A DNA stretch of 64,000 nt from Dyadobacter sp. GTDB taxonomy: Bacteria > Bacteroidota > Bacteroidia > Cytophagales > Spirosomataceae. Positions 25,486 through 34,993 of this stretch are shown one piece after another. Every line of letters begins with the position of its first letter. Position 1 is the first letter of the stretch. Both the position numbers and the translations under genes were made by a program. Below the pieces are notes generated by a model. That model had not been told where the DNA came from, did not search any database, and saw only the letters and a list, made by a program, of their open reading frames with translations. The stretch spans positions 508,139-572,138 of the forward strand of contig NZ_JAGIAS010000006.1 in assembly GCF_017744695.1 (NCBI RefSeq), given 5' to 3'.

Positions 25486-26910
25486 ATGAGGTCTTTATGT
25501 ATTACCAGAACTAGCTTTTCGTTGACGCGAATTCTGCTATGGGTTGTCGCACTCATTTGCGCATGCGAGAAAAAGGACATTCTTCCCGACGACAAACCAC
25601 GTATTGTGGAAATGGAAGTAGTTGGGATCGATAAAAAGAGTGTCTCTATCGATCAGGTAAAAAACAGGATTACTGTTGAGCTACCCGAGGGAATGAATCA
25701 CTCACTATTGTACACCAAAGTTAAGCTAACAAAGGGAGCGGAGTTGGTGCCAAGAATGTACGGCACTCGAATAGATTTGATTTGCGGCTCGCAGGAAGAT
25801 AAATTTTTCATGGTTACCCGAAAGGATGCTGGAATGATGCCGGATACCGTCAAATATGAATTTCAATTTACTCAAAAGGCACCTTTAAGGATCGAACTGG
25901 CCGATGAACACAAGGAGAACCAATATCAGATAGCTGGGGGGGAGTCACTCTATATTAAAGTGGAGAATTTCCTTGATGGATCACCCGGCGAAATTCGTTT
26001 GGAACACCAGTTGGATCCGACAGCACCAGCGATAACCATAGGCGGTTGCGACTTTGGATTTGAAGAGCATCCTGGGGTGGGCACGCTGGATGGGCAATTG
26101 GAATTAGTAATACCCCTTACTACTCCCATCGTGCCAGGGCCCTATGCGGTGTCGTTCCGCAAAAAAAATGGTCGGATGGCGACGGCGTCAAAACCTGTTG
26201 TATTGACGAAAGGGCCCATTCGATTGTCGTGGAGCGGTTACCTACCTCAACGTTCGATTAATGGTGCACCTGTCGCGATTACTGGATATAACTTGTATGA
26301 AAGTAGTAACCTGGCTATCGGACTTATTGATGCGGAGGGAAAGAGATATCAAACGAAAATCACGAAATATGACCCATTCGGACAAACCCTGACATTTGAT
26401 CCTGGTCGTAACATCAAGCCCGGATATTACACTTTGCAAATATTTACAAACGGAAAATTAGCCTCTTATTATGATGGAACTTGGGCCTTTCAAAATTATC
26501 GGTTTGCTGTGACGAAAACCTCGCAGCAACCATTCATCATGATGTTTGAAAGGTCGAATGATAAAAACCAGGAGTATGCTGACGTTTATTCATACCGGGA
26601 TAAGCCATTGGCTTTCCAAAAAGGTATCGGAGTAGGATTCTTATATTGGGGATTTGCAAATCTTAAAACCTCCACGCTCTGGTTCGATGTGGAACTGGAA
26701 TCCATTACCCAGCCGGGTTACGTTAAGCGAACAGATATTGGGATAAGGAATTTAAGCACCTATCCGGAAGGCGTTGAATGGACGATTGGAGACCCGTTTT
26801 ATCCAAACTACCCGCCCGGGAAATATCGCATGCGTGTGGTTGTCACAAACCCGGAGACGCATGAGGAGTACAAAAGTGAGCCATTCGAACGCGTAGTGGA
26901 AATCAGGTAA
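25486..26910 (+). CDS. Large surface lipoprotein, unknown function
   Basis: A 474-residue lipoprotein. The lipobox is LICACEKKD near residue 30. The body is beta-rich with several immunoglobulin/IPT-like stretches (PVAITGYNLYESSNLAIGLID; SYLPQRSINGAPV) but no catalytic motif I recognise. I chose the ATG at 25486, four nt past the preceding stop and preceded by AAAGG; the frame is also open to a TTG at 25462. Adjacent to the T9SS esterase, it may bind the same glycan. Confidence 0.7.
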   Translation: MRSLCITRTSFSLTRILLWVVALICACEKKDILPDDKPRIVEMEVVGIDKKSVSIDQVKNRITVELPEGMNHSLLYTKVKLTKGAELVPRMYGTRIDLICGSQEDKFFMVTRKDAGMMPDTVKYEFQFTQKAPLRIELADEHKENQYQIAGGESLYIKVENFLDGSPGEIRLEHQLDPTAPAITIGGCDFGFEEHPGVGTLDGQLELVIPLTTPIVPGPYAVSFRKKNGRMATASKPVVLTKGPIRLSWSGYLPQRSINGAPVAITGYNLYESSNLAIGLIDAEGKRYQTKITKYDPFGQTLTFDPGRNIKPGYYTLQIFTNGKLASYYDGTWAFQNYRFAVTKTSQQPFIMMFERSNDKNQEYADVYSYRDKPLAFQKGIGVGFLYWGFANLKTSTLWFDVELESITQPGYVKRTDIGIRNLSTYPEGVEWTIGDPFYPNYPPGKYRMRVVVTNPETHEEYKSEPFERVVEIR

Positions 26911-26911
26911 T

Positions 26912-26943
26912 TATAACAGGAGGCTGTGAGCCCTCCTGTTATA
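26912..26943. terminator. Bidirectional terminator between convergent genes
   Basis: TATAACAGGAGG (26912-26923) pairs perfectly with CCTCCTGTTATA (26932-26943). It separates the lipoprotein gene on the plus strand from the efflux operon ending on the minus strand. Confidence 0.85.
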
Positions 26944-26951
26944 GCTTGTAT

Positions 26952-28400
26952 TTACTCCCAGCCACCCCCAAGCGCCCGATACAACTCCACCAATGCCAAA
27001 AACTGCTCCTTCTGCACATTCGTCAAGTTCAACTCCTCCTGCAAAACGCTTCGTTGCGCGGTGATTACTTCGAGGTAGGAAGCGTAGCCGGTTAAGAAGA
27101 GGTCTTTAGAAGTTACTACGGCTTGTTGCAGCACTTCCACTTCCTGTTTCTTCAAATCGCCGATCTGGCGGGTGTTTTCGAGTTTTTTGAGGCTTGTACT
27201 TACCTCGCGGAAGCCATTCAAAACCGATTTGTTATAGGCGTAAAGCGCTTCCAGGCTCGCCGCTTCGGCGCGTTTCTGGTTGGCTTTTAATGCTTTCCGG
27301 TTCACGAGAGGGGCTGTCAGGCCACCCAATGCGCTGTACGCGAGCGAGCCGGCCGAGAATAGCAGGTTGCTTTTAAATGCATTGAACCCGAGGAATGCAG
27401 TGATATTCAACGACGGCAGAAATGCCAGCTGTGCGGCTTGCTGTTCGGAATAGTTGGCAAGTAAGTCGAGCTGCGCTTGTTGAACGTCGGGTCTTCTGCG
27501 CAGCATTTGCATGGGCACGCCCGCGCTGACGGATGCCGGCAATACCTGCTCCTGCGTGCTGCTTCTTGTAATCGGCTGCGGGAAGCGGCCGGTGAGCAGG
27601 TTTACATTGTTTTCGATTTCGATGATCTTTTGCTGAACTTCGAATTCCAGGCTGCGCGTGTTGAGTAATTGTGCGGTAAGCTGACGTACGCCCAGCTCGT
27701 TGGCCCTACCTGCCTCTTTCTGGATTTTGATAGTCTCTACCGCTGATTCCTGCAATGCGATGTTTTTGCGGATAATATCCAGCTCCGTATCCAGCGCCAT
27801 CAATTCGTAGTAAGAACGGGCGATTTCGGCAATGAGGCCGGTAATGATCGCCTGGCGCCCCTTTTCGCTGGCCAGGAAACGGGTGTAGGCCGCTTTCTTC
27901 TGGTTTTTCAATTTCCCCCAGATGTCGATTTCCCACGAACTGCGCAGGCCGACGAAGTAATCCGGCAAGAATGGGGCCGGAAGGCGCCTGTCGCCGTCGA
28001 GGTTTTGGGAGAAGTTGGTGTCGTAGTTGCCCACGCCATCCATGGTGTAGTCGCCGAACTTGCGGCCACCTCCGGAAACATCGCCTGTTACCACTGGCAG
28101 CATGGCGCCGTGAGCTGCCATGATACTGCTTCGGGCCATTTCAATGCGCTGGACGGCCATTTTCAGGTCAAGATTGTTTTGCAATGCGGTATCGATCAGC
28201 GCAACGAGGTGGCGGTCATTGAAAAAGGTTTTCCATTGCAAAGCCCCGATTCCTGCCGAATCGGCCTGGCCTGCGAACGTTGCCGGGGTTTTGATCTGTG
28301 CGCGCTGCTCTACCGGTTGCGTTAGCTTACAACCTGTTACAGAGATCAGGATGGAGGCGAACAGCAGGCCGGAGGCAAACTTTTTATTTTTTTTCATCAA
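26952..28400 (-). CDS. RND efflux outer-membrane channel (TolC/OprM type)
   Basis: A 482-residue outer-membrane factor. A lipoprotein signal with lipobox SVTGC precedes two long repeated helical hairpin regions: LKMAVQRIEMARSSIMAAHGAMLPVV near residue 80 and VPMQMLRRRPDVQQAQLDLLANYSEQQAAQLAFLPSLNI near 290 are the NodT/OprM family blocks. It exports substrates delivered by the RND pump encoded upstream. It is the last gene of a three-gene operon in the order adaptor, pump, channel. Confidence 0.95.
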   Translation of the reverse strand: MMKKNKKFASGLLFASILISVTGCKLTQPVEQRAQIKTPATFAGQADSAGIGALQWKTFFNDRHLVALIDTALQNNLDLKMAVQRIEMARSSIMAAHGAMLPVVTGDVSGGGRKFGDYTMDGVGNYDTNFSQNLDGDRRLPAPFLPDYFVGLRSSWEIDIWGKLKNQKKAAYTRFLASEKGRQAIITGLIAEIARSYYELMALDTELDIIRKNIALQESAVETIKIQKEAGRANELGVRQLTAQLLNTRSLEFEVQQKIIEIENNVNLLTGRFPQPITRSSTQEQVLPASVSAGVPMQMLRRRPDVQQAQLDLLANYSEQQAAQLAFLPSLNITAFLGFNAFKSNLLFSAGSLAYSALGGLTAPLVNRKALKANQKRAEAASLEALYAYNKSVLNGFREVSTSLKKLENTRQIGDLKKQEVEVLQQAVVTSKDLFLTGYASYLEVITAQRSVLQEELNLTNVQKEQFLALVELYRALGGGWE

Positions 28401-28462
28401 TATAAAATCTGATTTGAAAGGCCGCAGGGATGCCCTGCGGCCAGAACTGGATTCGAGGGGGC

Positions 28463-31400
28463 TTAGTGCAGCAATGCCTCTTCCTCCGTAGCCACTACCG
28501 GAGGAGGCGTTTTTTTCTTTTTGGCCATGCTCGCAAATACGACATACAATCCCGGAATGATGATCACCCCGAAAATGGTACCGATGAGCATGCCGCCTGC
28601 GGCTGCCGCGCCGATAGACCGGTTACCGATCGCTCCGGCACCGGACGCCATCACGAGCGGGATAAGTCCCGCCACGAATGCGAAAGAGGTCATCAGGATC
28701 GGGCGTAGGCGCTCGGTCGCACCTTCCAGTACGGCTTCTATAACCGTGCGACCTTCTTTTTGGCGGATAATGGCGTATTCCACGATCAGGATCGCGTTTT
28801 TACCCAGCAAACCAATGAGCATTACGAGCGAAACCTGGGCGTAAATGTTGTTTTCCAGACCCATTAATTTCAATGCAAGGAACGCCCCGAAAACACCGGT
28901 AGGAAGCGACAGGATTACCGGCAGCGGCAACAGGAAACTTTCATATTGCGCCGCGAGCAGCAGGTATACGAATACCAGGCAGATGGCAAAAATGAATATG
29001 GCCTGGTTTCCGGAAAGAATTTCTTCCCGGGTCATACCCGACCAGTCGTAGGTATAACCCTTGGGCAAGCTGGTAGCAGCCACGCGCTCGACGGCCTTGA
29101 TGGCGTCACCACTACTGTAACCGGGTGCCGCATCGCCGTTGATCATGGCCGACGTATACATATTATAGCGCGTCAGCAATTCGGGGCCGTACACCCGTTC
29201 CAATTTGATGAAAGTGGAGAACGGCACCATTTCACCCCGGTTGTTTTTGACATACAATTTGAGAATGTCCTCGGGGTTCTTGCGGAAGCCCGCATCGGCC
29301 TGGACCATCACTTTATACATCTGTCCGAAACGGATGAAGTTGGACGCATAATAGCTACCGATCATCGTTTGCAGCGTGCCCATCGCAGCGTCAACAGAAA
29401 CGCCCTTTTTAGCGGCAATGTCAGAATCGACGTGGATCAAATATTGCGGGAAGCTTGCGTCGAAACTACTGAATGCGGCCGCTATCTCCGGCGTAGCAGC
29501 CAGATCTTTTATAAACTTGTTCGTAACCTCGGCGGTCTTTTGCAAATCTTCGTTACCCGACCGGTCCTGCAATCGCAGCTCGAAACCGGACGAGTTACCA
29601 AACCCGGGCACGGTAGGAGGCGGGAAGAACTGAATCTCGGCATCTGTAATATGCTTTGTTTTGGCTTCCATTTCTTTAATAATGTCCTGAACAGAAGCTT
29701 TCCGCTGATCCCAGGGTTTCAGGTTGATCATCGCCATCCCGTACGACGAACCAGCCGATTCAGTAAGCAAGCTGTAACCTGACAATGATGAAACGGATTC
29801 GACGGGTTCGAGGCTTTTGGCTACCTTTTGAATCTCATCCAGTACCACTTCGGTCCGCTCGACGGTGGCGCCTACCGGCGTAGTGACATTAACGTTGATT
29901 ACCCCCTGATCTTCCGTCGGAATGAAACCGCTTGGGAGGATGCTGTTCATACCAAATGTGGCGACGCAGAACCCGATCAGCAACCCTATGGTGATCATCC
30001 GGCGGCTTACAATGGACGAAAGGAGCTTCCGGTAACCGCTTTGCAGGCCGTCATAACCTTTGTTGAAACCATCGAAAAACCTTGTAAGCGGGTTCTTCTT
30101 CACCGGCTGGCCGTGCGTGTTTTTGAGCATGAGCGCGCATAATGCGGGCGTGAGCGTAAGGGCGTTGATCCCCGAAATGACAATGGAAATCGCGAGGGTA
30201 ATGGAGAACTGCCGGTAGAAAATCCCGACGGGTCCCGACATAAATGCTACGGGAACGAATACCGCCGACATCACGAGCGTGATCGCAATGATCGCGCCGC
30301 TCATTTCCTTCATCGATTCGATGGTCGCTTCCATCGCGTCCAGATGCTTTTCGGCCATCTTGGCGTGCACCGCCTCGACGACCACAATGGCATTATCGAC
30401 CACAATACCGATAGCCAATACCAACGCGAAAAGTGTGAGCAGGTTAATGGAGAAGCCGAACATCTGCATGAATGCAAATGTACCTACGAGCGCCACCGGC
30501 ACCGCCAGGGCCGGAATGAGCGTGGAACGGAAGTCCTGTAAGAACAAATACACGATCAGGATCACGAGCACGAATGCTTCGATGAGCGTACGGATTACCT
30601 CGTGAATGGAGGCGTCCAGGAAGCGGGAAACGTCGTAGGATACGAAGTAATCCATTCCGGGAGGGAATGTGGTCTTTTTGAGTTCTGCGACTTTGTCCTT
30701 GATATTCTGAATAACCTCCTGGGCGTTGGAGCCCGGGCGCTGCTTGATCATGATCGAAGCGGAAGGGCGCCCATTGGATTTGGATGCCATATCATATTCG
30801 AGCGTACCGAATTCGATCTTGGCGACGTCTTTCAGTTTCAGAATGGAGCCGTCCGGGTTTGATCGCAGCACAATGTTCTCATATTGAGCCGGCTCGAAGA
30901 GCTTGCCGGTGTATTTCAATACATATTGCAATACATTCTTTTCACGGCCGGAGCTCACACCTGTCTTACCAGGGGCGGCTACCACGTTCTGGTCGCGAAT
31001 CGCCTGGATCACCTCGTCGGCGGATACATTATAGCTATTCATGCGGTCGGGTTGTAGCCATACGCGCATCGAGTAGTCCTTGCTACCCATAATCTGTGCG
31101 CGGCCCACGCCGTCGATCCTTTTCAGCTCTTTCAGGATATTGATGTCGGCGAAGTTGTACACGAAATCCTCGCCCACGGTGGTGTCCGAGCTCATGATGT
31201 CGAGGTACATGAGCATACTGTTTACCTCTTTTTCGGTCTTTACCCCGGCCTTGATAACTTCTTCCGGAAGTTCGTCGATCACCGTTTGCACGCGGTTTTG
31301 AACGTTCACCGCAGCGAGGTCAGGGTCGACGCCCACGGCGAAGGAAATATTGATCGTCGTTACGCCGTCGTTGCCGGAAACGCTCGTCATATAGGTCATG

Positions 31401-31621
31401 CCGGGCACACCGTTGATCGCCTTTTCGAGCGGGACGGCTACGGCGTCGACGCCGGTTTCCGCGTTGGCACCTGTGTAGGTAGCCGTCACGACAACCGAAG
31501 GCGGAACAATATCGGGAAACTGAGAGACAGGCAATTGCAGCACTGCCAGAATCCCCAGCAGGGTAATAAATATGGAGATGACCAGCGAGAGTACCGGCCG
31601 CTCGATGAATTTTTGGAACAT
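28463..31621 (-). CDS. RND multidrug efflux pump, HAE1 (AcrB-like)
   Basis: A 1052-residue inner-membrane proton/drug antiporter. MFQKFIERPVLSLVISIFITLLG is the TM1 signature, LFALVLAIGIVVDNAIVVVEA near residue 400 carries the paired Asp residues of TM4, and GLLGKNAILIVEYA near 940 is in TM10/11. Two large periplasmic porter domains lie at the expected positions. Full length. The adaptor gene lies 28 nt upstream and the outer-membrane channel 62 nt downstream. Confidence 0.97.
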   Translation of the reverse strand: MFQKFIERPVLSLVISIFITLLGILAVLQLPVSQFPDIVPPSVVVTATYTGANAETGVDAVAVPLEKAINGVPGMTYMTSVSGNDGVTTINISFAVGVDPDLAAVNVQNRVQTVIDELPEEVIKAGVKTEKEVNSMLMYLDIMSSDTTVGEDFVYNFADINILKELKRIDGVGRAQIMGSKDYSMRVWLQPDRMNSYNVSADEVIQAIRDQNVVAAPGKTGVSSGREKNVLQYVLKYTGKLFEPAQYENIVLRSNPDGSILKLKDVAKIEFGTLEYDMASKSNGRPSASIMIKQRPGSNAQEVIQNIKDKVAELKKTTFPPGMDYFVSYDVSRFLDASIHEVIRTLIEAFVLVILIVYLFLQDFRSTLIPALAVPVALVGTFAFMQMFGFSINLLTLFALVLAIGIVVDNAIVVVEAVHAKMAEKHLDAMEATIESMKEMSGAIIAITLVMSAVFVPVAFMSGPVGIFYRQFSITLAISIVISGINALTLTPALCALMLKNTHGQPVKKNPLTRFFDGFNKGYDGLQSGYRKLLSSIVSRRMITIGLLIGFCVATFGMNSILPSGFIPTEDQGVINVNVTTPVGATVERTEVVLDEIQKVAKSLEPVESVSSLSGYSLLTESAGSSYGMAMINLKPWDQRKASVQDIIKEMEAKTKHITDAEIQFFPPPTVPGFGNSSGFELRLQDRSGNEDLQKTAEVTNKFIKDLAATPEIAAAFSSFDASFPQYLIHVDSDIAAKKGVSVDAAMGTLQTMIGSYYASNFIRFGQMYKVMVQADAGFRKNPEDILKLYVKNNRGEMVPFSTFIKLERVYGPELLTRYNMYTSAMINGDAAPGYSSGDAIKAVERVAATSLPKGYTYDWSGMTREEILSGNQAIFIFAICLVFVYLLLAAQYESFLLPLPVILSLPTGVFGAFLALKLMGLENNIYAQVSLVMLIGLLGKNAILIVEYAIIRQKEGRTVIEAVLEGATERLRPILMTSFAFVAGLIPLVMASGAGAIGNRSIGAAAAGGMLIGTIFGVIIIPGLYVVFASMAKKKKTPPPVVATEEEALLH

Positions 31622-31649
31622 GATCTACAATTCAGGTGAAAAAAGAGTG

Positions 31650-32798
31650 CTATCGCGCCGTGAGCTCGATTTTTTCGGTCGACACCGTGTCGGCGGACAC
31701 CGTTTTCGGGTTGATCGTCGCGCCGTCGCGGAGGGATTGAAGCCCTTCGCAAACAATTGTTTCGCCTGGTTCGAGACCTGATTTTACAACATAAAAAGTA
31801 GATAGCCGGGATTGCGGCACAAAGCTGCGTGTCTTAACCTTGTTATCCTTTCCAAGCACATACACGAAGTTTTTATCCTGAATTTCGAATGCAGCTTGCT
31901 GCGGGATCAGTATTGCATTCTCTACGGTGTTGGTGAGGCGGATTGTGCCGGTAGAGCCGTGTTTCAGGAGCTTTTCCGGGTTTGAAAATCGCGCACGGAA
32001 GGCGATAGAGCCCGTACCTTCGTCGAAAGCACCTTCCATCGTTTCGATAACACCTTTGTGTTTGAAAAAGGAGCCGTCTGCCAGTTCCAGTTCTACTACC
32101 GCTTGTTTGGTAGCCGCTTTGTCACGGGCTTTCACGTATTCAAGGTATTCGTTTTCGGATACATTGAAATAGGCATAAACCGTTTTGGTGTCCGATAGTG
32201 TGGTGAGCAATGTGCCTTCGTCGATGAGGCTGCCCATTTTGGTCGGGAGGCGATCGATTACCCCGTCGAAGGGGGCTTTGATCACGGTATGCGCGAGTTG
32301 AATAGCGGCATTCGATTTCTCCGATTTGGCTTCTTCGATTTTGGCATTGGCCGCGGCCAGCTTCGCTTGTGCCACTTCGAGCTCGCTTTTCGCAACCACA
32401 TTCTTGTCAACGAGCAGTTTTACGCGTTTCACTTCCAGTTCGGCACCTTTCGCATCGGCGATCGCACTTTGCAGGTTAGCCTTTGCTTTGGCCAGCTGTG
32501 CTTCATATTCTTCATTATTAATGCGGAACAAAGTCTGTCCTTTTCTGACCTCTTTGCCCTCGTCCACATACACTTCTTCGAGGTAGCCTTTCACACGGGC
32601 ATATATTTCGACGTTCCGCAGGGCGTGGATGTTGCCTACGTATTCGCGGTGCAGCTCGGTTTTTTGGGGCCTGAGTTCCGTTACGGGGATGGTAGGAACA
32701 CTGTCTTTTGTCTCCGTCAGCGTTTCACTTTTTGAAGCGCAGCCGTAAGCGAAAATGCTGACGAGCAACAGGAGCGGCCATTTTAAGTCTTTTATCAT
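31650..32798 (-). CDS. RND efflux periplasmic adaptor lipoprotein
   Basis: A 382-residue membrane-fusion protein. The lipobox is FAYGCASKSE. EIYARVKGYLEEVYVDEGKEVRKGQTLFRIN is the first half of the lipoyl domain, followed by a helical hairpin rich in Ala/Lys/Glu (about 90-170) and a barrel plus membrane-proximal domain ending GETIVCEGLQSLRDGATI. The frame is open 31 codons upstream, but the ATG at 32798 gives a normal lipoprotein signal and is preferred. It bridges the AcrB-like pump and TolC-like channel. No regulator gene is adjacent. Confidence 0.93.
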   Translation of the reverse strand: MIKDLKWPLLLLVSIFAYGCASKSETLTETKDSVPTIPVTELRPQKTELHREYVGNIHALRNVEIYARVKGYLEEVYVDEGKEVRKGQTLFRINNEEYEAQLAKAKANLQSAIADAKGAELEVKRVKLLVDKNVVAKSELEVAQAKLAAANAKIEEAKSEKSNAAIQLAHTVIKAPFDGVIDRLPTKMGSLIDEGTLLTTLSDTKTVYAYFNVSENEYLEYVKARDKAATKQAVVELELADGSFFKHKGVIETMEGAFDEGTGSIAFRARFSNPEKLLKHGSTGTIRLTNTVENAILIPQQAAFEIQDKNFVYVLGKDNKVKTRSFVPQSRLSTFYVVKSGLEPGETIVCEGLQSLRDGATINPKTVSADTVSTEKIELTAR

Positions 32799-32985
32799 GA
32801 TGCGTTTGTATAAATTGGTTGGCGGTAATGCAAGGGAATAGGAATAGCCCTTTGGCCGCGCGGGAAGGCCGTGCAGCAAAAGGAATAGCATGAATGTCGG
32901 GAGCGGCTCGTGTATGCGCGTACAGGCATGGCGAGACGGTCCGTCAGCTACGAAAATTGGGGATTAAAGAACGCTTGCGGCGGGT

Positions 32986-33405
32986 TCAAAAAGGGCAAAG
33001 GCGATGGAGGAAGCTGTAATAATCGGGCAGCTTGATGTCTCCATTGCTAACGAAAAGCAGTTGGACGGATTCCCGGATCAGCTTGGGAACCCTGGTGATT
33101 TCGTACTGGGGCGCTGTTTGCGAAACCAGTGTGAGAAAGCGGTAGGTGGAATGCCGGTGGCGTAAAAGATCGGAAAGCGATTCTTTCCATTCTGTTTCAT
33201 CCGCCCTTACGATCGTTTCGTTTTTACAGATCGTATCATCGATTAACACAATATGCCCGGTTCCTTGCTTCTCCTCGATTTCGAAGGGAGAGAAGGCCTC
33301 TGTTCCAATATCAATCTTGCACGCAACAGCCCTCTGTTGCCCCAGGAGCAACGAAACGGCGAATTGAGCGAGCCAGAAAAACAATACAAAAGTTCTTTTT
33401 GTCAT
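32986..33405 (-). CDS. Small exported hypothetical protein
   Basis: A 139-residue protein with a signal peptide (FVLFFWLAQFAVSLLLGQQ) and four Cys residues in the mature part (ACKID, TICKN, LCPF) that could form disulfides. I do not recognise the family. It is the last leftward chromosomal gene before the prophage. The 325-bp gap to the integrase start (33406-33730) is AT-rich; a partial -7-like CATCTTTG lies at 33675-33682, and the left attachment site should be in or near this gap but cannot be placed without the right end. Confidence 0.6.
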   Translation of the reverse strand: MTKRTFVLFFWLAQFAVSLLLGQQRAVACKIDIGTEAFSPFEIEEKQGTGHIVLIDDTICKNETIVRADETEWKESLSDLLRHRHSTYRFLTLVSQTAPQYEITRVPKLIRESVQLLFVSNGDIKLPDYYSFLHRLCPF

Positions 33406-33730
33406 GATGCTGATGGGAATCAGGTCATTGAAAAATTCATACTTTTATAATGAATTCAAGAATGATTGGAACTATTAGAACGGAATTGTGATACTAAATG
33501 GGCAATACTTCAAATATAACGTTTCGAATGTAGATTGCAAATTTTCAGGATTGTTAATGAACGTTAATTCTGAATCGGCAATTATTATTTAAGAATCCTT
33601 AAATAATATAATATATCCCTAAAAAACAGATAGTTACGATTTTGAGAATTTAAGGATCATCTACATAATTGCACCATCTTTGATGTCATTCCTTCCCCCA
33701 TTCCATCCCCCGGGGGAGAAACTTAAAATT

Positions 33731-34993
33731 ATGGTCATAGCAAATTTCTACCTCAAAAACCCGAAATCAGAGAAAGCGACTCCGATCAATCTAGTATTCA
33801 GCTATGGCGGAAAAAAGCCATTCAAGTACGCCACCGGCCTAACCATTGAACCATCGAACTGGTCCTTAGAGAAGATGCGCCTGAGAGAGAAAAGAGGGGT
33901 GTCCGAAGCCATCCAACGCAACGCCTTCCTCAACAAGGTCGAATCTTCAATTACCGCAATTTACCACCGTCTCCTCAACGAAGGTCTGCATATCGACAAT
34001 GACAGCTTACGCCACTCCTTGGACATCGAGCTTGGTAGAGCTTCCTCATCCAAGAAGATGGATTTAACCCAATACATGGACTACATCTGCAAACTCAAAG
34101 ATAACATAAATTCGAGCGATCGGAGGATAATCAAGGCAGTTGTGGACAATATAAAGCTGTTTTCTGAAAAAGAGCGCCGGCAGCTTGATTTCGAGGATAT
34201 GACGCTTTCTTTCCGTCATGAGTTTAATGCCTTTTTGGAAAGCCGCGATTACAAACAGAATTCAATTTCTACCTATTTTAGGGCGCTGAAAATTATCCTG
34301 GACCAGGCGCAAAACGATGGCTTGAACCCTTTCAATTATTTCCGAAGCCGAAAATTTAGCGCCTCGGCTGAGAAAGTGAAGCGCCCCTCTTTCACCTATG
34401 AGGAACTTTTGAAAATACACCGGCTTGATTTATCGAAACAGCACCGCTCATATCGGGATGTTCGAGATATATTCCTGATTGGCACCTTTTCGGTTATGCG
34501 AATATCCGACTATAATGGACTTGACACCGGCAACTTTCAAAACGGTTTCATCACGAGGAAGACGCAAAAAACCGGAAAGCAGGTTGTCGTTCCTATGCAC
34601 TGGATTGTCAAAGAGGTTCTTGATAGGAGGGGAGGCGTTCCTCCGAAAAAATACTCAGATATCACTATAAACCGAGTTATCAAGGAGGTAGCTAAATTGG
34701 CAAAGATTGATCACAAATTATTGCTATCTTACACCAAGGGAGGGAAAAGGGTAGAGGAAATTGTTTCGAAATTTCAACTGGCTACATCTCACAAGGCGCG
34801 GAGGTCAGGAGCCACCACAATGGTTGAAGCGGGGATTGCCCGCGAAAAGGTAATGATCCTTGGCGGATGGGAGTCGGAAGCATCATTCATTCGGTACCTC
34901 GATATAAAAGAGGAGAGAAATGCTGAGGAGCTGGCAAAACATGAGTTTTTTACCCGATCTAAGCCGCCCAAAAATAGCACTGAATTATCTTGA
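33731..34993 (+). CDS. int: Tyrosine-type site-specific integrase
   Basis: A 420-residue Bacteroidota-type phage integrase. Residues 1-90 form the arm-binding domain (IANFYLKNPKSEKATPINLVFSYG), about 95-190 the SAM-like core-binding domain, and 205-400 the catalytic domain: Arg in FSVMRISDYNGL, His-x-x-Arg in TSHKARRSGATT, Trp in LGGWES and the nucleophile Tyr in FIRYLDI. The frame is open 17 codons further upstream, but the ATG at 33731 matches the family start. It converges with and overlaps the next leftward gene by 9 nt. Confidence 0.94.
   Translation: MVIANFYLKNPKSEKATPINLVFSYGGKKPFKYATGLTIEPSNWSLEKMRLREKRGVSEAIQRNAFLNKVESSITAIYHRLLNEGLHIDNDSLRHSLDIELGRASSSKKMDLTQYMDYICKLKDNINSSDRRIIKAVVDNIKLFSEKERRQLDFEDMTLSFRHEFNAFLESRDYKQNSISTYFRALKIILDQAQNDGLNPFNYFRSRKFSASAEKVKRPSFTYEELLKIHRLDLSKQHRSYRDVRDIFLIGTFSVMRISDYNGLDTGNFQNGFITRKTQKTGKQVVVPMHWIVKEVLDRRGGVPPKKYSDITINRVIKEVAKLAKIDHKLLLSYTKGGKRVEEIVSKFQLATSHKARRSGATTMVEAGIAREKVMILGGWESEASFIRYLDIKEERNAEELAKHEFFTRSKPPKNSTELS

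Noticed and set aside
33406..33730. attL core at the left prophage end
   Set aside because: No duplicated sequence can be shown because the right end is outside the window, and there is no tRNA gene here.
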